Assembly: GCA_944389015.1 (NCBI GenBank) | Contig: CALXKS010000054.1 | Location: 27,782 to 91,781, forward strand | Reading direction: 5' to 3' | DNA: 64,000 nt | Source: an uncultured Spirochaetaceae bacterium | GTDB taxonomy: Bacteria > Spirochaetota > Spirochaetia > Sphaerochaetales > Sphaerochaetaceae | In this document: in pieces, positions 34,697-43,266 of the stretch | Numbering within the stretch: the stretch's first letter is position 1 | Layout of the letters: each line of letters starts with the position of its first letter | Notes under the pieces: generated by a model | The model's database searches: none | Told to the model about the DNA's origin: nothing | The model's input: the letters and a program-made list of their open reading frames with translations, nothing else | Program-made: the position numbers and the translations under genes

Positions 34697-36058
34697 ATGG
34701 ATCAGAAGGAATTGGGGATAAGGAAGATATCAAGGCTTGTCCCGGAAATGGCGTTTCCGCTTATAGTAGCCCAGCTTGTAAACGGATTATACAATCTTGT
34801 GGATAGAATATATCTGGGACATATCGAGGGATCGGGAGCTGTAATCCTCACCGGGGTCGGGATCACATACCCGATCATTCTTCTGATCACGGCATTCTCA
34901 TACCTTATCGGCAATGGTGGTGGTCCTCTGTCCGCGATCAGAATGGGACAGGGCCGGAAGGATAAGGCGGAGGAGATACTTTCAGTCTCTGTGGCAGCTC
35001 TTCTCCTCCTTTCATTGATCCTGATGGCTTTCTTCTATCTCTTCATGACCCCGCTGCTTTATCTCTTCGGCGCATCTGATGAGACATTCAGGTATGGGAA
35101 AGAGTACATGGATATCTATCTCATCGGAACACCTTTCGTCCTTCTCACACTGGGGCTGAATCCATTCATATCCGCAGAAGGAAAGACTGTGAAGAGCATG
35201 ATGACCGTGATAATCGGTGCAGTGATGAACATCATTCTCGATCCGATATTTATATTCGCATTCGGCCTAGGCGCACGCGGAGCGGCTATTGCAACCGTAA
35301 TAAGCCAGATGGCATCTGCTCTCTATGTGCTGCTGTTCCTGAGAAGCAGCAGAAGCGAGCTCCGGATCCGTCTCAAGGATATGAGGATAAAATGGAATGT
35401 CCTGCTTCCTGTCATATCGCTCGGGGTCTCTCCATTCATCATGAGCGCAACGGAAGCCGCGATAACATTCACCTTCACATCGAGACTGCAGATGATCTCC
35501 GGCGATATGGCGGTCGGAGCAATGACGATAATGTCATCGGTACTCAATTTCTGCATGATGCCTATAAACGGGATGAATCAGGCTGTGACACCTATAGTCA
35601 GCTACAACTTCGGGGCCGGACTCTCTGACCGCGTTGTCTCAATCTTCCGCTTTGCAGCGATAACAGAGGTATCATACACAGCAATCATATCCCTTATCTG
35701 CAACCTGATGCCTGCCGCGGTAGTAGGGCTTTTTACATCATCAGAGGATCTCATCTCATTCGCCGCACCATATATGAAGTTCTACATTACGGGAATCTCG
35801 GTATTCGGTCTCCAGTGCGCTGCCCAGAATACATTCGTAGGACTCGGTCAGGCAAGGATATCACTGTTCTTTGCCGTATTCAGGAAGATCATACTTCTGA
35901 TACCTCTTGTATTCATACTTTCATCGACTGCCCTCGGCACAACAGGAGTCTTCCTCGCAGAATCGATAGCGGACTCCGTATCCGCGATAACAACGTTCAC
36001 GACGTTCCTGCTTATCCACAAGAAGATACTGGCGAAAGGCCCCTCCAGACCGGAATAA
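34697..36058 (+). CDS. MATE family efflux transporter
   Basis: 453 residues with 12 predicted membrane helices in two homologous halves (N-half to about residue 220). Typical elements: VARLVNGLYN-type helix 1 (here PLIVAQLVNGLYNLVD), GNGGGPLSAI and the C-half NQAVTPIVSYNFGAG. Multidrug/toxin exporter driven by Na+ or H+. One of four MATE genes in the window and not similar enough to the others to suggest a recent copy. No regulator is adjacent; it diverges from the E2-like gene. Confidence 0.92.
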   Translation: MDQKELGIRKISRLVPEMAFPLIVAQLVNGLYNLVDRIYLGHIEGSGAVILTGVGITYPIILLITAFSYLIGNGGGPLSAIRMGQGRKDKAEEILSVSVAALLLLSLILMAFFYLFMTPLLYLFGASDETFRYGKEYMDIYLIGTPFVLLTLGLNPFISAEGKTVKSMMTVIIGAVMNIILDPIFIFAFGLGARGAAIATVISQMASALYVLLFLRSSRSELRIRLKDMRIKWNVLLPVISLGVSPFIMSATEAAITFTFTSRLQMISGDMAVGAMTIMSSVLNFCMMPINGMNQAVTPIVSYNFGAGLSDRVVSIFRFAAITEVSYTAIISLICNLMPAAVVGLFTSSEDLISFAAPYMKFYITGISVFGLQCAAQNTFVGLGQARISLFFAVFRKIILLIPLVFILSSTALGTTGVFLAESIADSVSAITTFTTFLLIHKKILAKGPSRPE

Positions 36059-36113
36059 TATAATTTCGATACAAAGACTTGATGCACTGGGGCTTTGCCT
36101 ATACGATATTCTT

Positions 36114-37130
36114 ATGTCCGAGTACAAACTGACAGGACGGGCGAAAAGGATGATCAGGCTTTCCAGCAAGTTCCAGGCTAGGAATCCTGAGACCCTTTCT
36201 GACGACCTGATAAACAATATAAACAACATGAATATAACAAGGCGGGAAGCAAGGAGCGTGCTCTGCAGATCCAGACATGTGACGATGCAGACATTTGTCA
36301 TTCCCGTCACGGAAGGTGCGGTCACAGGGTATTACTTCTACGATCCGAGACTTGCAGAGCTTACAGGGGTGATGCCCCTCATTATCTTCTGCCATGGCGG
36401 CGGATGGGTCTTCGGCAATATGGATTTCTACTCCATATTCCTCAGGCACCTTGCAGAGGTCACCGAATCCGCAATCCTTCTCATCGATTACAGATTGGCA
36501 CCGAAATACAAGTTCCCGACCGCGGCCGAGGATTGCTACGATGCAGTGCTATGGGCCGCAGAAGGCGCGAAGTACTGGAAGATCGATACAGACAGGATAT
36601 TCATAGCGGGGGATAGCGCCGGAGGCAATCTCGCTGCGGTGACAGCAATGCTGCTCAGGGACAGGAAAGGGCCTCAGCTTGCCGGGCAGATACTACTATA
36701 CCCCATCACCGACTGCCGTCTCAGGACACAGTCCATGACGGAATACGGGGATAGCCCAATGCTCGATGAGAACATGCTCTCATTCTATGTGAAGAACTAT
36801 GCCAGAGAACCGAAGGATATCCTATCCCCGATGTTCTCCCCTCTTCTGAGCCCCGATCTCTCAAGACTTCCTCCCGCACTCATAATCTCCGCGGAGATCG
36901 ATCCTCTTGCCGATGATGGGATTCTTTACGGAAAAGCTCTTGCAGAAGCAGACACGAAGTCGAATGTGCTGATTGCAAAAGGCGCTTTCCATGGTTTCAT
37001 GCCCTATAAAGATGCAATAGGACGGAGAGAGGGAGAGTGCGCGATAAGACAGTTTGCTGCAGGAAGGCCTGTTGAGAACGTACAGTTCTGCACGGAACAG
37101 GAACTAAGAAGATCACGCCCGAATTTCTGA
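36114..37130 (+). CDS. Alpha/beta hydrolase, HSL (acetyl esterase / Aes-like) family
   Basis: 338 residues. Oxyanion-hole motif FCHGGGW, DYRLAPKYKFPTAAED and nucleophile elbow AGDSAGGNLA are diagnostic of the HSL family; the triad Asp is in SAEIDPLADDG and the His in AFHGFMPY. Cytoplasmic esterase acting on short acyl esters. No Shine-Dalgarno; TTGATG (36079) - 17 bp - TACGAT (36102) puts the transcript start at the ATG, so the mRNA may be leaderless. The last codons overlap the 3' end of a candidate antisense ncRNA region. It is distinct from the HSL protein at 26.0-26.9 kb. Confidence 0.88.
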   Translation: MSEYKLTGRAKRMIRLSSKFQARNPETLSDDLINNINNMNITRREARSVLCRSRHVTMQTFVIPVTEGAVTGYYFYDPRLAELTGVMPLIIFCHGGGWVFGNMDFYSIFLRHLAEVTESAILLIDYRLAPKYKFPTAAEDCYDAVLWAAEGAKYWKIDTDRIFIAGDSAGGNLAAVTAMLLRDRKGPQLAGQILLYPITDCRLRTQSMTEYGDSPMLDENMLSFYVKNYAREPKDILSPMFSPLLSPDLSRLPPALIISAEIDPLADDGILYGKALAEADTKSNVLIAKGAFHGFMPYKDAIGRREGECAIRQFAAGRPVENVQFCTEQELRRSRPNF

Positions 37131-37246
37131 ATAGCCATTAGGAAAGGACCAGCACCTGAAACATTGTGTGCGCTAGGCAAAAGGTTATAAGGGGGATCGC
37201 TTAGCATGGACTCCAGGCGCTGGTCCTTACCGCAACGGCCATCCAC
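37131..37246 (-). ncRNA. Candidate structured small RNA
   Basis: A long near-perfect stem closes the element: bases 37144-37158 and 37214-37228 pair with 14 of 15 matches, and the stem continues outward through 37131-37142 and 37229-37242 with wobbles. Inside is a second stem (CTAGGC / GCTTAG) with a 20-nt loop that on the minus strand is C-rich (GATCCCCCTTATAACC). A promoter points to minus-strand transcription. Not SRP RNA (no GGAAG loop), tmRNA or RNase P. Function unknown; the C-rich loop could pair with G-rich ribosome sites. Confidence 0.45.
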
Positions 37247-37251
37247 CTCCG

Positions 37252-37280
37252 ATTGTCCCCCTACAGCCATTTCTTGTCAA
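37252..37280 (-). promoter_or_regulatory. Promoter of the candidate sRNA
   Basis: TTGACA (37275-37280), 17 bp, then GACAAT (37252-37257) on the minus strand; predicted start near 37245, at the base of the long stem. Confidence 0.5.
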
Positions 37281-37400
37281 CAATTTTATACATAGATTAT
37301 TCTATTAATACAATTTTATTGATTTCTGAAGAAAATCCTTCCTGGAATAATCAATCCTCTTAAGATCGAAAAACCGCCGGAGTCCTGCCATAATATTCCT

Positions 37401-37829
37401 ATGACGAAAGAAGAGCGGAGCTACAATATGTCCAGGATAAAGGGCAAGGACACATCAATCGAAAGGATGCTGTCGAGAGCCCTCTGGCATCGCGGGCTGC
37501 GCTTCAGGAAGAACAGTCCTTCCGTATATGGCCATCCGGATATCTCTGTGAAGAAATACAGGGTAGCTGTATTCTGCGACGGTGATTTCTGGCATGGCTG
37601 GGACTGGGAAGAGAGGAAAGATTCGATAAAATCAAACAGGGACTACTGGATCCCGAAGATAGAGAGGAACATGGAAAAGGATATCGAGGTCAACCATACC
37701 CTTTCCGCAATGGGCTATACGGTCATAAGAGTATGGGAACATGAAATAGTGAAGGACCTTGATGATACTGCCGATATGATAATCCGCATCATCGAAGAGA
37801 AGAAGGCTGCTGCTTCACAAAAGAGATGA
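37401..37829 (+). CDS. vsr: Very short patch repair endonuclease
   Basis: 142 residues, the usual Vsr length. Nicks next to T:G mismatches that arise by deamination of 5-methylcytosine. N-terminal RSYNMSRIKGKDTSIE, zinc/active-site region YGHPDISVKKYRVAVFCDGDFWHG with the catalytic Asp of the PD-(D/E)xK-like fold, and C-terminal VIRVWEHE are all present. vsr normally sits with a C5-cytosine methyltransferase; none is in this window. The ATG lacks a ribosome site; a CATAAT box (37389-37394) lies 7 nt before it. The 3' end overlaps the ROK gene by 41 bp, tail to tail. Confidence 0.92.
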   Translation: MTKEERSYNMSRIKGKDTSIERMLSRALWHRGLRFRKNSPSVYGHPDISVKKYRVAVFCDGDFWHGWDWEERKDSIKSNRDYWIPKIERNMEKDIEVNHTLSAMGYTVIRVWEHEIVKDLDDTADMIIRIIEEKKAAASQKR

Positions 37830-39015
37830 AATCATCATAGACAAGCGAGAAGGAGTTATCTATGACAAGACTCACCGCGCCAAGCACAGAGCCATACGGC
37901 TTGATGCTGCATCTGCTGACCTCGGGGTATATGTCCTGAAGCCCCGCGCTCTCCCTGAGCTCCTGGGTTATGAACCTCACAAGCGCCTCCGAATCCCCGA
38001 CGGAACCGCCCAATACTATCTTCCTGGGATTAAGCACCACAGAGAGGATCCTTATTGCCTTTGTCATGGCGGAAGCGACATGATGGACTGCCTCAAGCGC
38101 AAGCTCATCCCCCTCTTCCGCAAGAGCCATCACATCCCGTACCTGGACGCCCTCTGCATGCTCCCGGAGAACTGAAGGGGTATCAGTAGAGGCAATCAGA
38201 TGCGATACATCCTCAAGGAGGGCATGCTCATTGGCAATAGTGAAGAGACACCCGCGCTTGCCGCAGGAACATAGCTTTCCATCAGGATCGATCTGGATAT
38301 GGCTTATGCGTCCCGCCCTTCCATCAGCACCGCGGATTATATGGCCGGCGGAGAAGATAGCAGCCCTGATTCCGGATCCTATACCGATGTATATCATCGA
38401 CTGCTCCTTCTCAGGGTTGGCATATTTATACTCTGCAATGCCAGCAAGATGGTTACGGTTCCTGACGAAAGACTCCATGTGGAGTTCCTGCCTTATTCTT
38501 CCGGAGATATTCACACGGCTGTTCCAGCCATAATCATATGCGAATACGATATCGCCCTTTTCCTGATCGACAACGCCGGGAACTCCTATCCCCACCCCGG
38601 GAAGGAGCTTGCCAGGACAGAGACCGATCATATGCTTCAGCCCTTCGATCAGCCTGGACATGAATACCTCCGGCACCATGGGAGAGACAGGAAGCTCATA
38701 CGTGCTCACAATGCTTCCTGTAAGATCCGCGATGGCGAACTGCCATGTATTCTCAGAGAGGGAAGCTGCGAGAACGAACCACATGTTCCTGTCCATATAC
38801 AGAAGATTGCCGGGTCTTCCCTTTCCGGCTTTTGTGATCTTCTCCCCTTCATGCACAAGGCCATAGGCTATGAACCTGTTGATGACCTGAGTGACAGTGG
38901 CCTTGCTCAGCCCGAGCTTCCTGGCGATCTCTGTTCTTGTAAGAGCTCCTGAATCGGAGATTATATACCCGAGGACATTCCCATAATTCTCATACTCCAT
39001 ATCCTCGTATCGCAT
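37789..39015 (-). CDS. ROK-family transcriptional regulator
   Basis: 408 residues from the ATG with AGGAGG 6 nt upstream. N-terminal winged helix (about 8-70, LTRTEIARKLGLSKATVTQVINRF, read with breaks) joined to a ROK sugar-kinase-fold domain. The zinc motif is CSCGKRGCL, where the usual following Glu is Phe-Thr; the phosphate loop and catalytic Asp region (GVGIGVPGVVD) are kept. NagC/XylR-type repressor of sugar or sugar-acid genes. It is 42 bp from the Gfo/Idh/MocA gene and near the TctABC cluster, which it may control. Confidence 0.88.
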   Translation of the reverse strand: MRYEDMEYENYGNVLGYIISDSGALTRTEIARKLGLSKATVTQVINRFIAYGLVHEGEKITKAGKGRPGNLLYMDRNMWFVLAASLSENTWQFAIADLTGSIVSTYELPVSPMVPEVFMSRLIEGLKHMIGLCPGKLLPGVGIGVPGVVDQEKGDIVFAYDYGWNSRVNISGRIRQELHMESFVRNRNHLAGIAEYKYANPEKEQSMIYIGIGSGIRAAIFSAGHIIRGADGRAGRISHIQIDPDGKLCSCGKRGCLFTIANEHALLEDVSHLIASTDTPSVLREHAEGVQVRDVMALAEEGDELALEAVHHVASAMTKAIRILSVVLNPRKIVLGGSVGDSEALVRFITQELRESAGLQDIYPEVSRCSIKPYGSVLGAVSLVIDNSFSLVYDDFISFVKQQPSSLR

Positions 39016-39057
39016 ATAACCTCCTATCAGCAACTGGATGATGATTAAGAGTGTAAC

Positions 39058-40221
39058 CTATTTTCCGACATCTCTGCCAAGAGAAATTCCTATATCGGCT
39101 AAATTATCGACACTTTTGAGCTTTTCGTGGAAATGAGGCATGGATTTCACCATCGTATCCTTTCTGTAGAATGGATCATCCTTCCCTATCGGGAAAACCA
39201 CAGGATGGTGCTCCACCGATGATTTGTATATGCCCATGATCATCTCGATCGTATCCCTTCCATCCTGTCCGGAGATGAAAAGCTCCTCCTCGCCATTGAT
39301 AGCCTTAAGGAAGTTCCTGAGCTGTGCAGTATGCCCTTCCTCCGGAATCTCCGGAAGCGAATCATAAAGCCTCTGGATTCTCTCCTCTTCTTCCTTATCC
39401 TCTTCCGGGAAGCCATTTCCGAGGGCCTTTGAGGCTCTGACTTTCCATGGAATAGATACGCCAGCACGTTCACACTGGAAGACAAGCTCCTGCTCCTCCC
39501 CATGGCTGACAAGGGAGGCATTGAGAAGTGCCATGGCTCCAGGGTACTCGAATATAGCGTATGACAGATCCTCGCATTCGCTGTTGAAATGTCCTATGTT
39601 CCCTGTCACAGCAGTCACTGCCCGGGGCTTGCCAAGCATCCATAGCATCAGATCGATATGATGGGTTGCATGGCTGGTCGTGCATCCTCCGCACTCTTTT
39701 TCCCAGGTTCCGCGCCACCATAGATCGTAGTAATTCTGTCCACGCCACCACCATGAGCTTATATTTGCCTGAAGAACACGGCCCAGCTCCCCTGAATCAA
39801 GGAGCTTCTTGATCTTCATCATAGGGATCTTATATCTATTCTGTGCGACCGAAGCGAGGATGCGGTTGCTCCTCCTTGCAGCCTCGATCATCTGATCGCA
39901 CTCCTCAAGCGAGCACGCCATAGGCTTCTCGACAATCACATGCCTGCCATGATCAAGCGCTGCAACTGCTGCTTTAGCATGCTCTCCAGGCGGAAGGCAG
40001 ACAGAGACGGCATCTATTGAATCCATATTCCATAAAGCAGAGTAATCAGGAAGCGCCACTGCATGGTCCAGTGCCTTCTCCTTTATGAGCGCTTCTGCCT
40101 TCTCCGGGAATATATCGCAGACAGCCCTGATCTCGCATAGATCACCAAGCTTACTGAAGCTGTCGGCATGCACTTTCGCTATTGCTCCGGAACCTAGTAT
40201 CGCTATTCCAATCCTATTCAT
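39058..40221 (-). CDS. Gfo/Idh/MocA-family oxidoreductase
   Basis: 387 residues. Rossmann motif ILGSGAIAKVHADS at the N-terminus; the conserved Glu-Lys-Pro of EKPMACSLEEC carries the catalytic Lys, and HATHHIDLMLWMLG holds the catalytic His of the (D)xxxH motif. Oxidises a sugar, inositol or their acids with NAD(P). Preceded by a strong terminator that separates it from tctA, and followed by the ROK regulator, so these two may form a small operon. Substrate unknown. Confidence 0.9.
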   Translation of the reverse strand: MNRIGIAILGSGAIAKVHADSFSKLGDLCEIRAVCDIFPEKAEALIKEKALDHAVALPDYSALWNMDSIDAVSVCLPPGEHAKAAVAALDHGRHVIVEKPMACSLEECDQMIEAARRSNRILASVAQNRYKIPMMKIKKLLDSGELGRVLQANISSWWWRGQNYYDLWWRGTWEKECGGCTTSHATHHIDLMLWMLGKPRAVTAVTGNIGHFNSECEDLSYAIFEYPGAMALLNASLVSHGEEQELVFQCERAGVSIPWKVRASKALGNGFPEEDKEEEERIQRLYDSLPEIPEEGHTAQLRNFLKAINGEEELFISGQDGRDTIEMIMGIYKSSVEHHPVVFPIGKDDPFYRKDTMVKSMPHFHEKLKSVDNLADIGISLGRDVGK

Positions 40222-40234
40222 GAGAACTCCTGAT

Positions 40235-40264
40235 AAAAAAACGCAGTACCAGATGGCACTGCGT
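40235..40264 (-). terminator. Rho-independent terminator after tctA
   Basis: On the minus strand ACGCAGTGCCA and TGGTACTGCGT form an 11-bp stem (one G-U) followed by seven T. This is the clearest intrinsic terminator of the window and ends the M24-tctCBA transcript just before the Gfo/Idh/MocA gene. Confidence 0.85.
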
Positions 40265-40271
40265 AGATCGA

Positions 40272-41759
40272 TTATGCTTCTTTCCTATCCTTTTTGACTC
40301 TGTTGTATACCGTTAAGCCAACAGAGAAAGCAGAGAGGAGAAGGAAAGCCAGTGAAATCGGGCGTGTGAAGAATACGGACACATTATTTCCCGAGACAAT
40401 CAGAGCCCTGTTCAGATTCTCCTCGGCAATCGGGCCAAGGATGACGCCCAGTATAAGAGGGGCTCCTGGGAAACCATACTTCTTCATAAGGTATCCGACA
40501 ACGCCGAATATGACTGCAACCCAGATATGATACGTCTGATTCCCGATTGAGAAGGCTCCGACCATACATAGCACGACGATTATCGGCATGAGTATATTGG
40601 CAGGGATCTTCAGGATCTTGGGGGAAATCCTTGCGAAAAGGAATCCGAATCCGAGCATCAGGAACTGGATAACGAACATGCCTGAGAAGATCGTATAGAC
40701 AAGGTCCGGACTCTCTACGAAGAGCATCGGGCCAGGTCTGACACCTACGAGGACAAGCGCACCAAGCATTACGGATGTTACGACATCCCCTGGTATTCCA
40801 AGGGCAAGCATCGGTATGAGAGCACCGCCTGTCGTTCCGTTGTTTGCAGCCTCAGGTGCAGCGACTCCCTCATACTCGCCGGTTCCGAACTTAGAGCCAT
40901 TCCTGGATATCTTCTTAGCAACATTATATGCAAGGAAGCATGCGATAGCTCCGCCTGTTCCGGGTATTATCCCGATGAGAACACCGATGATACCGCCGAC
41001 AATGGCAACCTTGAGTACGGATCTGACCTCGGAGAATGTCGGAACGACCTTCTCGATCTTCTTCTCATCGAAGGTAAGCCCCTTGTTCTTCGAATTCACC
41101 TTGACCATGACCTCGCTGAGAGCGAATACACCGATGAGGATCGGCAGGATATCAAGGCCGCTCATAAGCTTATACGAACCGAATGTGAATCTCGGATTGC
41201 CCGTGATCGGATCCATGCCGACAGCTGACAGAAGCAGTCCGACAGCTCCTGCGATAAGAGCCTTCACCATGCTGCCGCCTGATGCGCTGGCCATGATCGT
41301 AAGACCGAAGATAGCCAATGAGAAATAATCCGCAGCCTGGAAGTTCAGTGCTATGCTGGCAAGCTCTGGCGCAATGAACATCAGACAGAGCGTGGAGATC
41401 AATCCGCCTACGAAAGAAGCGAATGAAGAGATTCCTATGGCTTTTCCTGCCTTTCCCTTCTGTGCAAGCGGGTATCCATCGAGAACAGTTGCCGCAGCAG
41501 ATGGAGTTCCCGGGGTATTGAGAAGTATCGCGGAAATGGATCCTCCATACATCGATCCGCAGAACAGTCCGCAGAGCATTACAAGCGCGACATCGCTTGG
41601 AAGCATATATACCAACGGCAGCAGGAGTATGATTCCCATAGAACCGGAAAGGCCCGGAATCGCTCCGATGATGATACCCATTACTATCCCGAATACCATC
41701 AGGATGAATGATGTAGGATGGAAGACAGATGCAAATCCTGAGATTATATATTCAAACAT
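40272..41759 (-). CDS. tctA: Tripartite tricarboxylate transporter permease TctA
   Basis: 495 residues, about 11-12 helices. Family motifs: GAIPGLSGSMGIILLLP, MYGGSISAILLNTPGTPSAAATVLDG and the mirrored IIPGTGGAIACFLAYN with GIPGDVVTSVMLGAL. Large membrane subunit of a binding-protein-dependent secondary carrier for citrate or other di-/tricarboxylates. The ATG at 41759 has GGAGGGTGGCT before it; a GTG two codons earlier is less likely. Follows tctB by 12 bp. Confidence 0.94.
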   Translation of the reverse strand: MFEYIISGFASVFHPTSFILMVFGIVMGIIIGAIPGLSGSMGIILLLPLVYMLPSDVALVMLCGLFCGSMYGGSISAILLNTPGTPSAAATVLDGYPLAQKGKAGKAIGISSFASFVGGLISTLCLMFIAPELASIALNFQAADYFSLAIFGLTIMASASGGSMVKALIAGAVGLLLSAVGMDPITGNPRFTFGSYKLMSGLDILPILIGVFALSEVMVKVNSKNKGLTFDEKKIEKVVPTFSEVRSVLKVAIVGGIIGVLIGIIPGTGGAIACFLAYNVAKKISRNGSKFGTGEYEGVAAPEAANNGTTGGALIPMLALGIPGDVVTSVMLGALVLVGVRPGPMLFVESPDLVYTIFSGMFVIQFLMLGFGFLFARISPKILKIPANILMPIIVVLCMVGAFSIGNQTYHIWVAVIFGVVGYLMKKYGFPGAPLILGVILGPIAEENLNRALIVSGNNVSVFFTRPISLAFLLLSAFSVGLTVYNRVKKDRKEA

Positions 41760-41771
41760 AGCCACCCTCCA

Positions 41772-42230
41772 TCAGAATAAGGTGAATCCTGGAAGGAACA
41801 CCATGAACACCCGTGTGAACAGGAGATAGACAATTATGGTAAAGACTATTGCGATGACAAGTCCAAGAAGCCATCGCCTGATTCCGAAAAGCAGCATCAG
41901 CGCGATAATCAGAATCGGAGTCATTATGACAAATCCAATATGCGGAAGCAGCCAGAGGTAGACAACCATTGCTCCGACAAGAGCGACAAGCCTTATCACC
42001 TTCGTCCTGTCAGCCTTCAGCTCAGGTTTCCTGACTCCCTGGAATAACGATACAGCTGTCTGGCATATGCCGAGGATTATCAGCACAACACCTATGAATT
42101 TAGGATATCCTCCCGCACCGATACCCGTCTTCGCGGTCTTCAGCGTAAAACCATAACAGAATACAAATATGCCAAGAGCGAGAATCAGAAGACCGATAAC
42201 AAGCTCAGAAAAGGCAGATTTCTTCTCCAT
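41772..42230 (-). CDS. tctB: Tripartite tricarboxylate transporter small subunit TctB
   Basis: 152 residues, four membrane helices, with the weakly conserved GAGGYPKFIGVVLIILG segment typical of TctB. Poorly conserved as a family; assignment rests also on its place between tctC and tctA. Start at 42230 after GGGGTG. Confidence 0.85.
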   Translation of the reverse strand: MEKKSAFSELVIGLLILALGIFVFCYGFTLKTAKTGIGAGGYPKFIGVVLIILGICQTAVSLFQGVRKPELKADRTKVIRLVALVGAMVVYLWLLPHIGFVIMTPILIIALMLLFGIRRWLLGLVIAIVFTIIVYLLFTRVFMVFLPGFTLF

Positions 42231-42250
42231 AAGCACCCCAATAACCGGAA

Positions 42251-42271
42251 GCTGCCGCAGGGCGCGGCAGC
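42251..42271 (-). promoter_or_regulatory. Stem-loop between tctC and tctB
   Basis: GCTGCCGC and GCGGCAGC form a perfect 8-bp GC-rich stem with loop AGGGC. No U-tract. It follows the binding-protein gene, as in the two TRAP operons. Confidence 0.65.
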
Positions 42272-42282
42272 CTCTGGATCAA

Positions 42283-43251
42283 TCAATACCTGTCTCCAAA
42301 TCCTCTGCTTACGATGAGATCCTTGAATCTCTGATCCTCGGACTTGATGAACTGGTTATACTCTTCCGTATCCATATATGCAGGGATAGCGCCGATGCCA
42401 GCAAGCTTCTCAGCATATGCAGGATCCTCAACACAGACCTTGATGATGTCATCGAGCTTATCGACGATCTCATCAGGAGTCTCAAGAGGAACTGCGATAC
42501 CTCTCCACTGCCTGAGCACTATGTCGTATCCAAGCTCCTTTGCCGTCGGAACATCAGGGAAGTCAGGAAGTCTTTCCTCTCCGAATGATACGAGCATTCT
42601 TACCTGCCCGGCCTCAACGTTGGAGTAACCCTCCGGGGAGTTGTTCATAGAGGCATCGACCTCACCGCTCATAAGACCGATTACAGATGGATTGCCGCCA
42701 TCATAGGCAACATGGGTGAACTCTGTTCCTGTAGCATCCTCAAGAAGGAGCGCTGCAAGATGGTTTCCACCGCCTGTTCCAGCATTGCCCATTCTTATCT
42801 TGCCGGGATTGGCCTTCGCATACTCGATGAAGTCATCAAGCGTCTCCCACTCCGAGTCGGCCGGAACGAGAAGATAGTGAGTGCTCTCCACTACCTCTGC
42901 GACATGCTTGAATGAGTCATTGTCGAATGGGACATTCGTCATATGCATGTTCGATACATGCGCATTGGACCAATGCATGAGGCTATAGCCATCAGGACGT
43001 GCGCCATCAAGATACTGGACTGTTCCAGGCACTCCCGATGCCCCTGGTACATTCTTGATCACCATCTGCTGTCCCGTATGCTGGGAAAACACATCAGCAA
43101 GTGCTCTGAATGCAAGATCAGCACCACCGCCAGCTGCCCACTGAACCGTTACCTCCACCGGCCTTGATGGGTAGTTTTCATCCTTCTGTCCCTGTGCGAA
43201 GACAGAGACTGCCAGAAGCAGAACACAGAGCAATGCAAAAGCTTTTCTCAT
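42283..43251 (-). CDS. tctC: Tripartite tricarboxylate transporter binding protein TctC
   Basis: 322 residues. Signal peptide with a likely cut in SVFA-QGQKDE, then the Bug/TctC fold opening YPSRPVEVTVQWAAGGGADLAFRALA, which contains the two loops that bind carboxylate. GTGGGNHLAALLLE and HVAYDGGNPSVIGLMSGEVD are conserved family segments. Periplasmic receptor. It follows the M24-type gene by 15 bp and precedes tctB and tctA, giving a complete transporter. Confidence 0.93.
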   Translation of the reverse strand: MRKAFALLCVLLLAVSVFAQGQKDENYPSRPVEVTVQWAAGGGADLAFRALADVFSQHTGQQMVIKNVPGASGVPGTVQYLDGARPDGYSLMHWSNAHVSNMHMTNVPFDNDSFKHVAEVVESTHYLLVPADSEWETLDDFIEYAKANPGKIRMGNAGTGGGNHLAALLLEDATGTEFTHVAYDGGNPSVIGLMSGEVDASMNNSPEGYSNVEAGQVRMLVSFGEERLPDFPDVPTAKELGYDIVLRQWRGIAVPLETPDEIVDKLDDIIKVCVEDPAYAEKLAGIGAIPAYMDTEEYNQFIKSEDQRFKDLIVSRGFGDRY

Positions 43252-43266
43252 CACTCCACCCTCCTT

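Noticed and set aside
34467..34721. 84-residue plus-strand reading covering the gap between the E2-like gene and the MATE gene
   Set aside because: No ribosome site, overlaps two genes with clear homology, and no recognisable family.
37131..37280. SRP RNA, tmRNA, RNase P or a known riboswitch
   Set aside because: The conserved SRP GGAAG loop, tmRNA ends and RNase P core motifs are absent, and vsr is not a riboswitch target.
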